Shown: positions 1 to 5,912 of the stretch, one piece after another | Layout: each line of letters starts with the position of its first letter | How positions within the stretch are numbered: the stretch's first letter is position 1 | Program-made: the position numbers and the translations under genes | The notes under the pieces: model-generated | Seen by the model: the letters and a program-made list of their open reading frames with translations, nothing else | Database searches by the model: none | What the model was told of the DNA's origin: nothing | Source: Deltaproteobacteria bacterium | GTDB lineage: Bacteria; Myxococcota_A; UBA9160; SZUA-336 | Reading direction: 5' to 3' | Length of the DNA stretch: 7,149 nt | Assembly (NCBI GenBank): GCA_030665705.1 | Contig: DAOUZG010000096.1 | Location: forward strand, 1 to 7,149

Positions 1-2838
1 CTCCTGCTCGATGCACTCCCGCTCGACGCGCGCCCGTTCCGGGCGGGCTTCCTCGTCGACGAGCTTTCGGTACTCCGGACCCTTGAGCTTCCCGGGACGG
101 AACTGCCACTGGGTGCGGAATAGCGCCGTCTCGTTGATGTACGCGTAGACCTCCCGAACTGGGATCTCCTCGACGACGCGAGCGCCCCAGAAGGGCGGTT
201 TCGGAGGCTCGATGTTCCGCTCAACATCGCTCCGAGCCGTCCCATCGCCGCCCGGACCTTTGGAGACCGGCCTCCGGCGCGGCGCCCTCGGGGCCGGAGG
301 CCCTGTGCTCTCCTCGAGCTCACCCTCCACCAGCTGGTTCATGACGTGCAGCCCGGCAAAGGCATCCTTGCCGTACAGCAGGGGCCCGCCGTAGAGCGGC
401 CGCAGATCCTGCTCCACGTACCGGCGTGTAAGGGCGGCACCGCCCAGGATGACCGGGACGTCGATGCCCTCCTCCTCCATCTGGACGAGGTTGTCGCGCA
501 TCACCTGCGTGCTCTTCACAAGGAGACCCGAGAGCCCGATGGCGTCCGCTCCGTGTTCGCGCCACGCTGCGAGGATCGCGTCGATCGGCTGCCGGATCCC
601 CAGGTTGACCACCGTGTAGCCGTTGTTGCTCACGATGATGTCGACCAGGTTCTTCCCGATATCGTGGACGTCCCCCTTGACGGTCGCCAGGACGATCGTC
701 CCCTTGGACGGACCTCCCGCGTCCTCCATGAAGGACTCCAGGTAAGCGACGGCGTGCTTCATCGTCTCCGCCGACTGGAGGACGAAGGGGAGCTGCATCT
801 CGCCCGAGCCGAACAGCTCCCCGACGGTCTTCATCCCCTCGAGGAGAATCTCGTTGATGATCCGTACCGGCTCGCGCGTCTCCAACGCGCGGTCGAGAAG
901 CTTCTCGATGCCGCTCTTCTCTCCCTCGACGATACGCCGCGCGAGTGCCTCCTCGATCGGGAGGTCCTCTTCCGCGGGCCGGGGACGCACCAACGCCTCG
1001 GCGTCCCGAAAGAGCTCCACGAACTGGAGCAGAGGATCCCCCGAAGACCGGTCATCGTAGATGAGCCGCAGCGCAGCCTTCGCCTGCTCCTCCGGAATGC
1101 GATGGACGGGCAGGATTCCGCCGACGTGCACGATTGCAGCGGTAAGGCCGCGCTTCCTGGCCTCCTGGAGATAGACGGAGTTGAGCACCCGGCGCGCGGG
1201 TGGCTTCAGACCGAACGAGATGTTCGAGAGGCCGAGCAGGACGTGAGACTCGGGAAAACCGTCGCGGATCCGCTCGATCGCTTCGAGGGTTTCCAGTCCC
1301 AGGCGGCGATCCTCCTCGTTGCCGGTACAGATCGTGAAAGTCAACGGATCGAAGAGGATGTCGGACGCTCGGATGCCGTAGCGCTCGGTCGCCAGCTCCA
1401 AGAGCCGCCGCGCGATCTCGACCTTGCGGTCGGCCGTCTTGGCCATCCCCTGCTCATCGATCGTGAGCGCGACGACGGCCGCCCCGTACCGACGCACCAG
1501 AGGACAGATCTGGTCCATCCGGTCGAGACCGTCCTCGAGGTTGATGGAGTTAACGGCGCACTTCCCCCCCACGAGCTGGAGCGCCCGCTCGATCACGGGC
1601 GGCTCGGTCGAGTCGATCATCAGCGGTGCAGTCGCCTGTCCGCGCAGCCGCGAGATCACCGCCTCCATGTCGCGCAGCTCGTCCCGGCCGACGTAGGCGG
1701 TACACACGTCCAGGACGTGGCTCCCCTCTCGGATCTGCTCGCGTGCCATCTGCACGATCCCGTCCCAGTCCTCTTTCGCGAGGAGCCCTCGGAACCGACG
1801 CGACCCGTTGGCATTGGTCCGCTCGCCGACGATCAGGAACGAGGTCTCCTGACGTAGGGCCACGCGTTGAAAGAGGCTCGAGACGGAGGGCTCCGGCCTC
1901 GCGCTCCGCGGCCCCGGCACCCGGTCCCCGATCGCCTCGACGACGGCCCGCAGGTGCTCCGGGGTCGTTCCGCAGCACCCGCCGACGATCGAGGCCCCCT
2001 CCCGATCGACGAACTCACGAAGCGCCTGCGCGAGCTCCTCGGGGCGAAGCGGGTAGTGCGCCCGACCCTCGACGACAAGCGGCAGGCCGGCGTTGGGGTG
2101 AACGCTGATGCGCCCCGGCCACAGCTCCGAGAGGGCGTGGATGTGGGTGCGCATCTCGTGGGGGCCGGTCCCGCAGTTCAAACCGATGGAGAGCGGCTCG
2201 TAGGGCCCCAGGGCGGTTACCGCAGCCTCGATGTCGGTTCCGACCAGCATCGTTCCCGTCGTCTCGATCGTGACCGACACGAGGATGGGAACCCGGGTCC
2301 GCACCTCCGCCAGGGCTTCCTGGGATGCGATCAAGGCTCCTTTCGCCTGCAGGATGTCGTAGCAGGTCTCGATCAGCAGAGCGTCGACCCCCCCCTCCAG
2401 GAGTCCGATCGCCTGCTCGCGATAGCTCGCGAGCAGCGCCTCGAACTCGATCTGGCCGAGGCTCGGAAGCTTCGTCCCGGGGCCGATGGAGCCGAAGACG
2501 AACCGGGGCCGCTCAGGAGTGGAAAGCGCGCGCGCGGCGGTCTGGCCGATCTCGGCGGCCCGCCGGTTCACCTCCCGCGTGCGATCCTCGAGGTCGAACT
2601 CCCGGAGCACGTGGGAGGCCCCGCCCAGCGTATTCGTCGAGACGATGTCGCAGCCGACCTCCAGGTATTCCCGATGGAGCTCCTCGATGGCGTCGGGACG
2701 GGTGAGGTTCAGGACCTCGGGGCAGTTCTCCCGATGCTGGTAGTCGCGCTCCAGGTCGAGCTCCAGCGCGTGGATGCGGGTCCCCATGGCCCCGTCCAGG
2801 ATGAGGACGCGCCTCTCCAGAGCCTCCAGAAGAGCCAC
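1..2838 (-). CDS. metH: Cobalamin-dependent methionine synthase (5-methyltetrahydrofolate-homocysteine methyltransferase), C-terminus beyond the left edge
   Basis: The enzyme transfers a methyl group from 5-methyltetrahydrofolate via cob(I)alamin to homocysteine, giving methionine in the cytoplasm. There are 946 codons in the window and no stop before position 1. The homocysteine-binding barrel (about residues 5-300) has the zinc ligands C222 (GLNCGTGP) and C288/C289 (GGCCGT). The pterin-binding barrel (about 320-590) opens with GERTNANGS and has DVCTAYVGRDE, the subtype also seen in mycobacterial MetH rather than the E. coli wording. A four-helix cap (about 630-700) precedes the B12-binding Rossmann domain with GDVHDIGKN, where H725 is the cobalt ligand (E. 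coli H759). A Pro/Arg-rich linker (about 845-875) leads to the SAM-dependent reactivation domain (PPFWGARVVEEI...ALFRTQWQFR), which is cut off. The start is GTG at 2838: GGAGG lies 9 bases upstream and the protein starts in register with the family (ALLEALERRVLILDGAMGT). No frameshift was seen. It is probably its own transcription unit, since a terminator separates it from the upstream gene. Confidence 0.96.
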   Translation of the reverse strand, partial: MALLEALERRVLILDGAMGTRIHALELDLERDYQHRENCPEVLNLTRPDAIEELHREYLEVGCDIVSTNTLGGASHVLREFDLEDRTREVNRRAAEIGQTAARALSTPERPRFVFGSIGPGTKLPSLGQIEFEALLASYREQAIGLLEGGVDALLIETCYDILQAKGALIASQEALAEVRTRVPILVSVTIETTGTMLVGTDIEAAVTALGPYEPLSIGLNCGTGPHEMRTHIHALSELWPGRISVHPNAGLPLVVEGRAHYPLRPEELAQALREFVDREGASIVGGCCGTTPEHLRAVVEAIGDRVPGPRSARPEPSVSSLFQRVALRQETSFLIVGERTNANGSRRFRGLLAKEDWDGIVQMAREQIREGSHVLDVCTAYVGRDELRDMEAVISRLRGQATAPLMIDSTEPPVIERALQLVGGKCAVNSINLEDGLDRMDQICPLVRRYGAAVVALTIDEQGMAKTADRKVEIARRLLELATERYGIRASDILFDPLTFTICTGNEEDRRLGLETLEAIERIRDGFPESHVLLGLSNISFGLKPPARRVLNSVYLQEARKRGLTAAIVHVGGILPVHRIPEEQAKAALRLIYDDRSSGDPLLQFVELFRDAEALVRPRPAEEDLPIEEALARRIVEGEKSGIEKLLDRALETREPVRIINEILLEGMKTVGELFGSGEMQLPFVLQSAETMKHAVAYLESFMEDAGGPSKGTIVLATVKGDVHDIGKNLVDIIVSNNGYTVVNLGIRQPIDAILAAWREHGADAIGLSGLLVKSTQVMRDNLVQMEEEGIDVPVILGGAALTRRYVEQDLRPLYGGPLLYGKDAFAGLHVMNQLVEGELEESTGPPAPRAPRRRPVSKGPGGDGTARSDVERNIEPPKPPFWGARVVEEIPVREVYAYINETALFRTQWQFRPGKLKGPEYRKLVDEEARPERARVERECIEQE

Positions 2839-2861
2839 GGGCCTGATCCTCCGTGCGATAC

Positions 2862-2935
2862 CACCCCGGGGTGCCGGGACGAACCTCGACCTATACCGGG
2901 AGTCCCGGGTCGGCACAAGCAAACCCGGCGCCGGG
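2862..2935. repeat. Three short GC-rich palindromes in the metH leader region
   Basis: Three self-complementary elements lie close together: CACCCCGGGGTG at 2862-2873 (perfect), CCGGGA-G-TCCCGG at 2896-2908 (one central base), and CCCGGCGCCGGG at 2924-2935 (perfect). The middle one overlaps the spacer of the candidate metH promoter. They could bind a dimeric regulator or form alternative RNA structures. Short palindromes are also frequent by chance in DNA this rich in G and C. Confidence 0.3.
2890..2918 (-). promoter_or_regulatory. Candidate metH promoter (weak match)
   Basis: On the minus strand TTGTGC (2918-2913) and TATAGG (2895-2890) are separated by 17 bases. That matches the sigma70 -35 box at three of six positions and the -10 box at four of six. 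Transcription would start near 2883, giving a leader of about 45 bases before the GTG at 2838. A promoter is expected here because an intrinsic terminator lies directly upstream. The match is only moderate in GC-rich DNA, so the exact placement is inference. Confidence 0.3.
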
Positions 2936-2938
2936 ACA

Positions 2939-2976
2939 GAAAAGCCCCCGGCCCCGCACAGCCGGGGTCGGGGGCT
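2939..2976 (-). terminator. Intrinsic terminator of the histone-like gene
   Basis: Read on the minus strand, a 13-base-pair stem (2976-2964 with 2955-2943, one G-U pair) closes an 8-base loop. It is followed directly by TTTTC at 2942-2938. It starts 21 bases after the stop codon of the small gene at 2998-3225. Stem quality, the trailing T run and position all fit a Rho-independent terminator. The T run is short, as is common in GC-rich genomes. It separates this gene from metH. Confidence 0.75.
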
Positions 2977-2997
2977 CTGTCTCAATCCGTCGGGTGT

Positions 2998-3225
2998 CTA
3001 CACGTCCGCGGCGCGTAAGGTCTTCCGCTTGTTCGCGAGTGCCCGCTCTTCGGCCTTCGCGATGAGACCACGCACCGCGCCTTCGAGCCCGCCGTAGAAC
3101 TCGGCGCCGACGTTACACCTCTTTACGGCGGCCTTAACCCGTGACTTGGAGATGATCATGGCGTCGGAGCTCTTCCCCGGCGCCGCTTTCTTGCGGCCCG
3201 CCGCAGCCTTCTTCTTCGCTGCCAT
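2998..3225 (-). CDS. Short bacterial histone-fold protein with a lysine-rich N-terminal tail
   Basis: The product is 75 residues and probably a DNA-binding, nucleoid-associated protein. Residues 1-22 form a low-complexity basic tail (MAAKKKAAAGRKKAAPGKSS) with six Lys and one Arg. A single histone fold follows: alpha1 about 25-37 (ISKSRVKAAVKRC), L1 about 38-43, alpha2 about 44-65, L2 at KRKTLR (66-71), and alpha3 reduced to AADV at the C-terminus. R67, T69 and D74 reproduce the R-K-T...D spacing of archaeal HMfB (GRKTIKAEDI) and of histone H4 (KRKTVTAMD), which forms the Arg-Asp clamp. Known small bacterial histones also have a shortened alpha3. The start is ATG at 3225, with AAGGAGGG 8 bases upstream. 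An in-frame ATG at 3341-3225 upstream context would place the promoter inside the gene, so a longer form is unlikely; M23 has no good ribosome site. It has its own promoter and terminator. HU is the other lysine-rich candidate, but no HU sequence features are present. The family call rests on motif recognition, not on a search. Confidence 0.82.
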   Translation of the reverse strand: MAAKKKAAAGRKKAAPGKSSDAMIISKSRVKAAVKRCNVGAEFYGGLEGAVRGLIAKAEERALANKRKTLRAADV

Positions 3226-3233
3226 AGCCTCTA

Positions 3234-3241
3234 CCCTCCTT
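3234..3241 (-). promoter_or_regulatory. Strong ribosome binding site of the histone-like gene
   Basis: AAGGAGGG on the minus strand lies 8 bases before the ATG at 3225. It fixes the start of the 75-residue protein and excludes the longer in-frame extension, whose extra residues would be encoded by promoter DNA. Confidence 0.85.
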
Positions 3242-3248
3242 CGCGGTG

Positions 3249-3271
3249 CGCGCCGCATCATAGTCGGCGCG
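3249..3271. repeat. Inverted repeat around the -10 box, possible operator
   Basis: CGCGCCG (3249-3255) and CGGCGCG (3265-3271) are perfect 7-base inverted repeats with a 9-base centre. That centre contains the whole -10 box of the histone-like gene. A dimeric repressor bound here would block RNA polymerase. Only one arm would be transcribed, so an RNA hairpin is unlikely. Chance occurrence in GC-rich DNA cannot be excluded. Confidence 0.4.
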
Positions 3272-3284
3272 TGCGCCACGTCAA
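3257..3284 (-). promoter_or_regulatory. Sigma70-type promoter of the histone-like gene
   Basis: On the minus strand TTGACG (3284-3279) and TATGAT (3262-3257) are separated by 16 bases. Five of six positions match the consensus at each box. The predicted start of transcription is near 3250, giving a leader of about 25 bases that contains the strong ribosome site. This is the best promoter in the window and fits a protein made in large amounts. Confidence 0.75.
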
Positions 3285-3335
3285 CAGGACGTATAGGGCT
3301 GGAGGTCGGGGGCACCCCCACCGAAGCTCGGTACA

Positions 3336-4154
3336 ATGACGAGAATGATCCGAGCAGGGCCCCCGTTTCTTGCCGGACTCCTCACGGTCCTGCTCCTCGG
3401 GACCGCCTCGGCCCGGGACCGGGGGGTCGACGGGCACTTCAGCCACCGTCGAAGCTCTCACTTCGTCCTCTACCAGGACGTGGCGATCCAGCGTTACTCG
3501 GGCCCGCTTGGCTCGCGTCAGTTCGAGCGGGACGTGCTCGAGGTGCTGGAGGAGTCGTACGACAGGCTGGCAGGGGTGCTCGGGGTCCGACCCCACCGAC
3601 CCGTCGACGTGGTGGTCTACGACCCCGCCGTCTTCGATGGGCAGTTCGCAAACCTCTTCGGCTTCCGTGCCGCGGGCTTCTACCATGGCGTCATCCGGAT
3701 TCGGGGCGGCACCCGGATCAGCACGGAGCTCGTCCGCACGCTCCACCACGAGTACGTCCACGCAGCGCTCGACGGGGCCGCACCCGGCGTAACGCTACCG
3801 GCCTGGCTGAACGAGGGACTCGCCGAATACTTCGAGGGACTGGCCATCGGCAAGCGGCGTCTGAGCCGGGGCGAGCTCGTCGTGCTGGGCGAGGCCCAGA
3901 GACAGGGCGCGCTCCCTCCCCTCGCGGCGATGTCCGGGACGAGCTTCGCCCCCCTGGCACAGGAGCAGGCCTCGCTGGCGTACCTCAAGTCGTACGCCCT
4001 CATCGAATATCTGGTCCGGGGTTACGGGGAGGCTGGACTCCGACGCTTCGTGGCGCAGGTCCTCCGAACGGGGAACGTGGAGCGCGCGGCGGAGCGCACC
4101 TTCCGCCAGAGCACGGCTGAGCTCGAATCCTCGCTGCACGGCGAGCTGCAGTAG
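3336..4154 (+). CDS. Secreted zinc metallopeptidase, Peptidase MA-like (gluzincin)
   Basis: The 272-residue protein has an N-terminal signal peptide: basic start, hydrophobic core about residues 11-23, and a likely signal peptidase I site after ASA at 24-26. The mature part should act in the periplasm or outside the cell. The zinc site is HEYVH at 138-142 (E139 catalytic), followed after 18 residues by E160 in LNEGLAEYFEG, corresponding to the NExxSD glutamate of thermolysin-type gluzincins. The preceding helix and strand (LEVLEESYDRLAGVLG, then PVDVVVYD) and the C-terminal helical part (YLKSYALIEYLV, then helices to the end) follow the usual Peptidase MA layout. The substrate is unknown. ATG at 3345 is an alternative start. 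No good Shine-Dalgarno sequence precedes either, and TACAAT at 3332-3337 resembles a -10 box that would give a nearly leaderless message starting at 3345. It is divergent from the histone-like gene and lies 45 bases before the histidine kinase. Confidence 0.85.
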   Translation: MTRMIRAGPPFLAGLLTVLLLGTASARDRGVDGHFSHRRSSHFVLYQDVAIQRYSGPLGSRQFERDVLEVLEESYDRLAGVLGVRPHRPVDVVVYDPAVFDGQFANLFGFRAAGFYHGVIRIRGGTRISTELVRTLHHEYVHAALDGAAPGVTLPAWLNEGLAEYFEGLAIGKRRLSRGELVVLGEAQRQGALPPLAAMSGTSFAPLAQEQASLAYLKSYALIEYLVRGYGEAGLRRFVAQVLRTGNVERAAERTFRQSTAELESSLHGELQ

Positions 4155-4199
4155 GCGGGTTCAGGTCACCGCCGCGACAGCCGATTCTTCCATCAAACG

Positions 4200-5351
4200 A
4201 TGGCGTCTAACCCGCGACCCCCCAACTCCGGAAACGTGCGAGCGTCGGACGAAACCCGGACCCGGTTTCTCTCGACAGTCAGCCACGAGCTTCGGACTCC
4301 CCTGGTGGCGATCCTGGGCTACGCAGACGTTCTGCTCGACGAGCTTCCCGAGGGAACCGGCCCCTGCGCCGCAGCGGAGCGGATTCGACGGCAGGGGGAG
4401 CACCTCCTGAGGCTGGTGGATGACCTCCTGGACCTCGTTCGCCTCGACCGGGGCGAGCTGGAGATCCGGCCGGAGGAGGCCAACCTCCGGGAGGTCTTGG
4501 AGCAGACCTGTCAGGGTTTCGTCTCACGGGCCCGGAGCAAGGGCCTCGAGTTTGCCGTCGAGGTGCGACGCAACGTTCCCGTCCGGGCCCGCTTCGACCC
4601 CGTTCGCGTCGAACAGGTTCTTCGGCACCTCGTCGACAACGCCCTGAAGTTCACGCCCAGCGGATCGGTGACGGTGCGGCTAGGGGTCGACCGCGGCGAC
4701 ACGGCGGTGATCTCTGTAGCCGACACAGGGCCTGGGCTCTCTCCCGCGCGATTCGAGGAGCTCTGCGGCGTGCTGGTTCAGGGGGACGACCGTCTCTCCC
4801 GCGGCCAGGGGGGCTGCGGCGTCGGGCTGGCACTGGCGAGGGGGATCGCGCGAAGCCTCAGGGGCGAGTTGACCTGTCGGGGTGGAGCCGGACGCGGAAC
4901 CACCCTGCGCTTCCGCTTCCCGTTCGAGACGCTCGACCGCGCGCAAGGCGCACGCCCTGCCGCGATGGGCCCGATGCGAGGGCGGGTCCTCGTAGTGGAG
5001 GACACGCTGGACAACCAGGTCCTGATCCGTCGGATCCTGGAGAGGATCGGGCTCACCGTACAGATCGCCGAGGACGGGGTCGCCGGGGTCGAGGCGGCCC
5101 TTCACGGGGAGTTCGATCTGGTTCTGATGGACATCCAGATGCCCCGCCAGGACGGCCTTTCGGCAACCCGCGAGCTCCGGCAGCACGGCTTCGACGCGCC
5201 GATTCTGGCACTGACCGCAAACAGGGGAGAGGGGTGGCGCCAGCGCTGCCTCCAGGCGGGGTGCGACGACTACCTGGCCAAACCGGTCGACCGGATGGCG
5301 CTGCTGGAGCGGATCGCCCGGCTCCTCGGCGGCCGAAAGTCCGAGCCTTAG
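4200..5351 (+). CDS. Soluble hybrid histidine kinase (HisKA-HATPase-receiver), no sensor domain
   Basis: The 383-residue cytoplasmic protein autophosphorylates on His and probably passes the phosphate to its own receiver. HisKA spans about 20-85 with the H-box FLSTVSHELRTPL (H29). The HATPase domain (about 95-243) has an N-box with N147 (LVDNALKFTPSG), a G1-box DTGPGL (175-180) and a G2-box GQGGCGVGL (202-210). The receiver (about 262-380) has acidic residues E267/D268, phospho-acceptor D311 (LVLMDIQMP), T339 and K361 (YLAKPVD). There are no membrane segments and no PAS, GAF or HAMP domain; only 28 residues precede the phosphorylated His. The signal must come from a partner or directly through these domains. 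The reading frame is open back to the peptidase stop codon at 4152-4154, but it holds no start before 4200. GTG at 4236 (V13) is an alternative start. Neither has a clear ribosome site, so the start is uncertain. It is probably co-transcribed with the peptidase gene. Target genes are not evident. Confidence 0.93.
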   Translation: MASNPRPPNSGNVRASDETRTRFLSTVSHELRTPLVAILGYADVLLDELPEGTGPCAAAERIRRQGEHLLRLVDDLLDLVRLDRGELEIRPEEANLREVLEQTCQGFVSRARSKGLEFAVEVRRNVPVRARFDPVRVEQVLRHLVDNALKFTPSGSVTVRLGVDRGDTAVISVADTGPGLSPARFEELCGVLVQGDDRLSRGQGGCGVGLALARGIARSLRGELTCRGGAGRGTTLRFRFPFETLDRAQGARPAAMGPMRGRVLVVEDTLDNQVLIRRILERIGLTVQIAEDGVAGVEAALHGEFDLVLMDIQMPRQDGLSATRELRQHGFDAPILALTANRGEGWRQRCLQAGCDDYLAKPVDRMALLERIARLLGGRKSEP

Positions 5352-5503
5352 AAGAGCGTGTAGACGAAGACCCCGACCGAGGTCTGCCCCACCGCCAGGA
5401 GCAGGCCGAACATGAACAGCACACAGATCATCGGGAGCAGCCAGAACTTCTTGCGGTAGCGCAGGAACTCCCAGATATCCCTTACGATGCGAACACGCGA
5501 CAC
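5348..5503 (-). CDS. DUF5989-type small membrane protein
   Basis: The 51-residue protein has a basic, amphipathic N-terminus with an aromatic-basic stretch (WEFLRYRKKFW, 11-21). One membrane helix follows at about 20-42, and it ends in the motif VGVFVYTLF. This ending and the RKKFWLLP stretch match the DUF5989 family, whose members often lie beside SxtJ-like and carbamoyltransferase genes, as here. The start is GTG at 5503, chosen because AGGAGG lies 6 bases upstream and it gives the usual family length. A longer in-frame extension would run into the SxtJ gene. It lies 13 bases after the SxtJ-like stop. Its TAA overlaps the TAG of the convergent histidine kinase gene by 4 bases. The molecular role is unknown; a membrane partner of the carbamoyltransferase is inference. 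Confidence 0.83.
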   Translation of the reverse strand: MSRVRIVRDIWEFLRYRKKFWLLPMICVLFMFGLLLAVGQTSVGVFVYTLF

Positions 5504-5509
5504 GGAGGA

Positions 5510-5515
5510 CCTCCT
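5510..5515 (-). promoter_or_regulatory. Ribosome binding site deciding the GTG start of the DUF5989-type gene
   Basis: AGGAGG on the minus strand lies 6 bases before GTG at 5503 and just after the stop codon of the preceding gene. It shows that the 51-residue protein is translated independently, and no ATG alternative exists nearby. Confidence 0.8.
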
Positions 5516-5516
5516 G

Positions 5517-5912
5517 CTACACCTGCCGTCGGTATGCGCCCGAGTCCGACACGGGGTCGCGACGGACCCAGTAGCTGTCCGCGGAGCCCGGTCGTAGCGC
5601 GAGCGGATCGGCAACGCACCTTCGTACAAGTCCGATCGGGAGGACCATGCCGTAGTAGACGAGTCCGAGCAAGATCCGCGTGTTGACCCATCCGATGGCG
5701 TGGGCCATGCGCATCCACCCGGCGTGGACCGGACGCAGCCACGCCGGGGCCACGAGGCCCAGGGTCACCAGAAGGGCTCCCGCTCCCGCGAGGCCCTGGA
5801 AGACGACCGGGAGACCCCACCCGCGCAAGATGCCCCATGTTCCAATCACCGCGAGCACGGCCCCCACGGAGAGGCCGAACGAGCGCAGCGGGGGCTGAGC
5901 GGGCGTGCTCAT
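5517..5912 (-). CDS. SxtJ-like membrane protein
   Basis: The 131-residue integral membrane protein has hydrophobic segments at about 13-30, 36-58 and 74-97. A polar C-terminal tail contains ADSYWVRRDP and ends GAYRRQV. The stretch from WMRMAHAIGWVNTRILLGLVY to MVLPIGLVRR, followed by DPL and SYW, is the recognisable SxtJ-family signature, named after a gene of the saxitoxin cluster. The function is not established. These proteins are typically encoded next to a NodU-type carbamoyltransferase, as here, so a role in anchoring it or handling its lipid-linked or exported substrate is inference. The ATG at 5912 shares one base with the TGA of the carbamoyltransferase (TGATG). There is no clear Shine-Dalgarno sequence before it, so translation is probably coupled. 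Confidence 0.83.
   Translation of the reverse strand: MSTPAQPPLRSFGLSVGAVLAVIGTWGILRGWGLPVVFQGLAGAGALLVTLGLVAPAWLRPVHAGWMRMAHAIGWVNTRILLGLVYYGMVLPIGLVRRCVADPLALRPGSADSYWVRRDPVSDSGAYRRQV

Noticed and set aside
346..1857. A 503-codon plus-strand open frame opposite metH
   Set aside because: It is a shadow of the metH codons in GC-rich DNA. The translation is rich in Arg, Asp and Leu with no recognisable domain, while the minus strand carries a clear MetH.
2839..2942. Cobalamin, SAM or SAH riboswitch in the metH leader
   Set aside because: The region is short and I cannot find a B12 box (GCCACTG-like), a SAM-I core or the SAH core. A covariance model search would settle it.
1867..3018. A 383-codon plus-strand open frame opposite metH and its leader
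   Set aside because: Same antisense artefact. It crosses the metH start, the terminator and the end of the histone-like gene and shows no domain.
2998..3225. HU-type DNA-binding protein with a lysine-rich tail
   Set aside because: The beta-arm and other HU residues are absent, and the KRKTLRAAD loop fits a histone fold. It is also too short for a doublet histone (DUF1931-type).
2998..3336. Longer 112-residue version of the histone-like protein
   Set aside because: The extra N-terminal codons would lie on the promoter and ribosome binding site and give a Pro/Arg-rich sequence unlike the rest of the protein.
4152..4200. Fusion of peptidase and histidine kinase by read-through of TAG
   Set aside because: The frames are the same and open from 4155, but a stop codon at the natural end of the peptidase and an ATG 45 bases later fit two separate genes. 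Nothing indicates recoding.
5504..5515. Hairpin hiding the ribosome site of the DUF5989-type gene (GGAGG-T-CCTCC)
   Set aside because: The arms are separated by one base, too close for an RNA hairpin.
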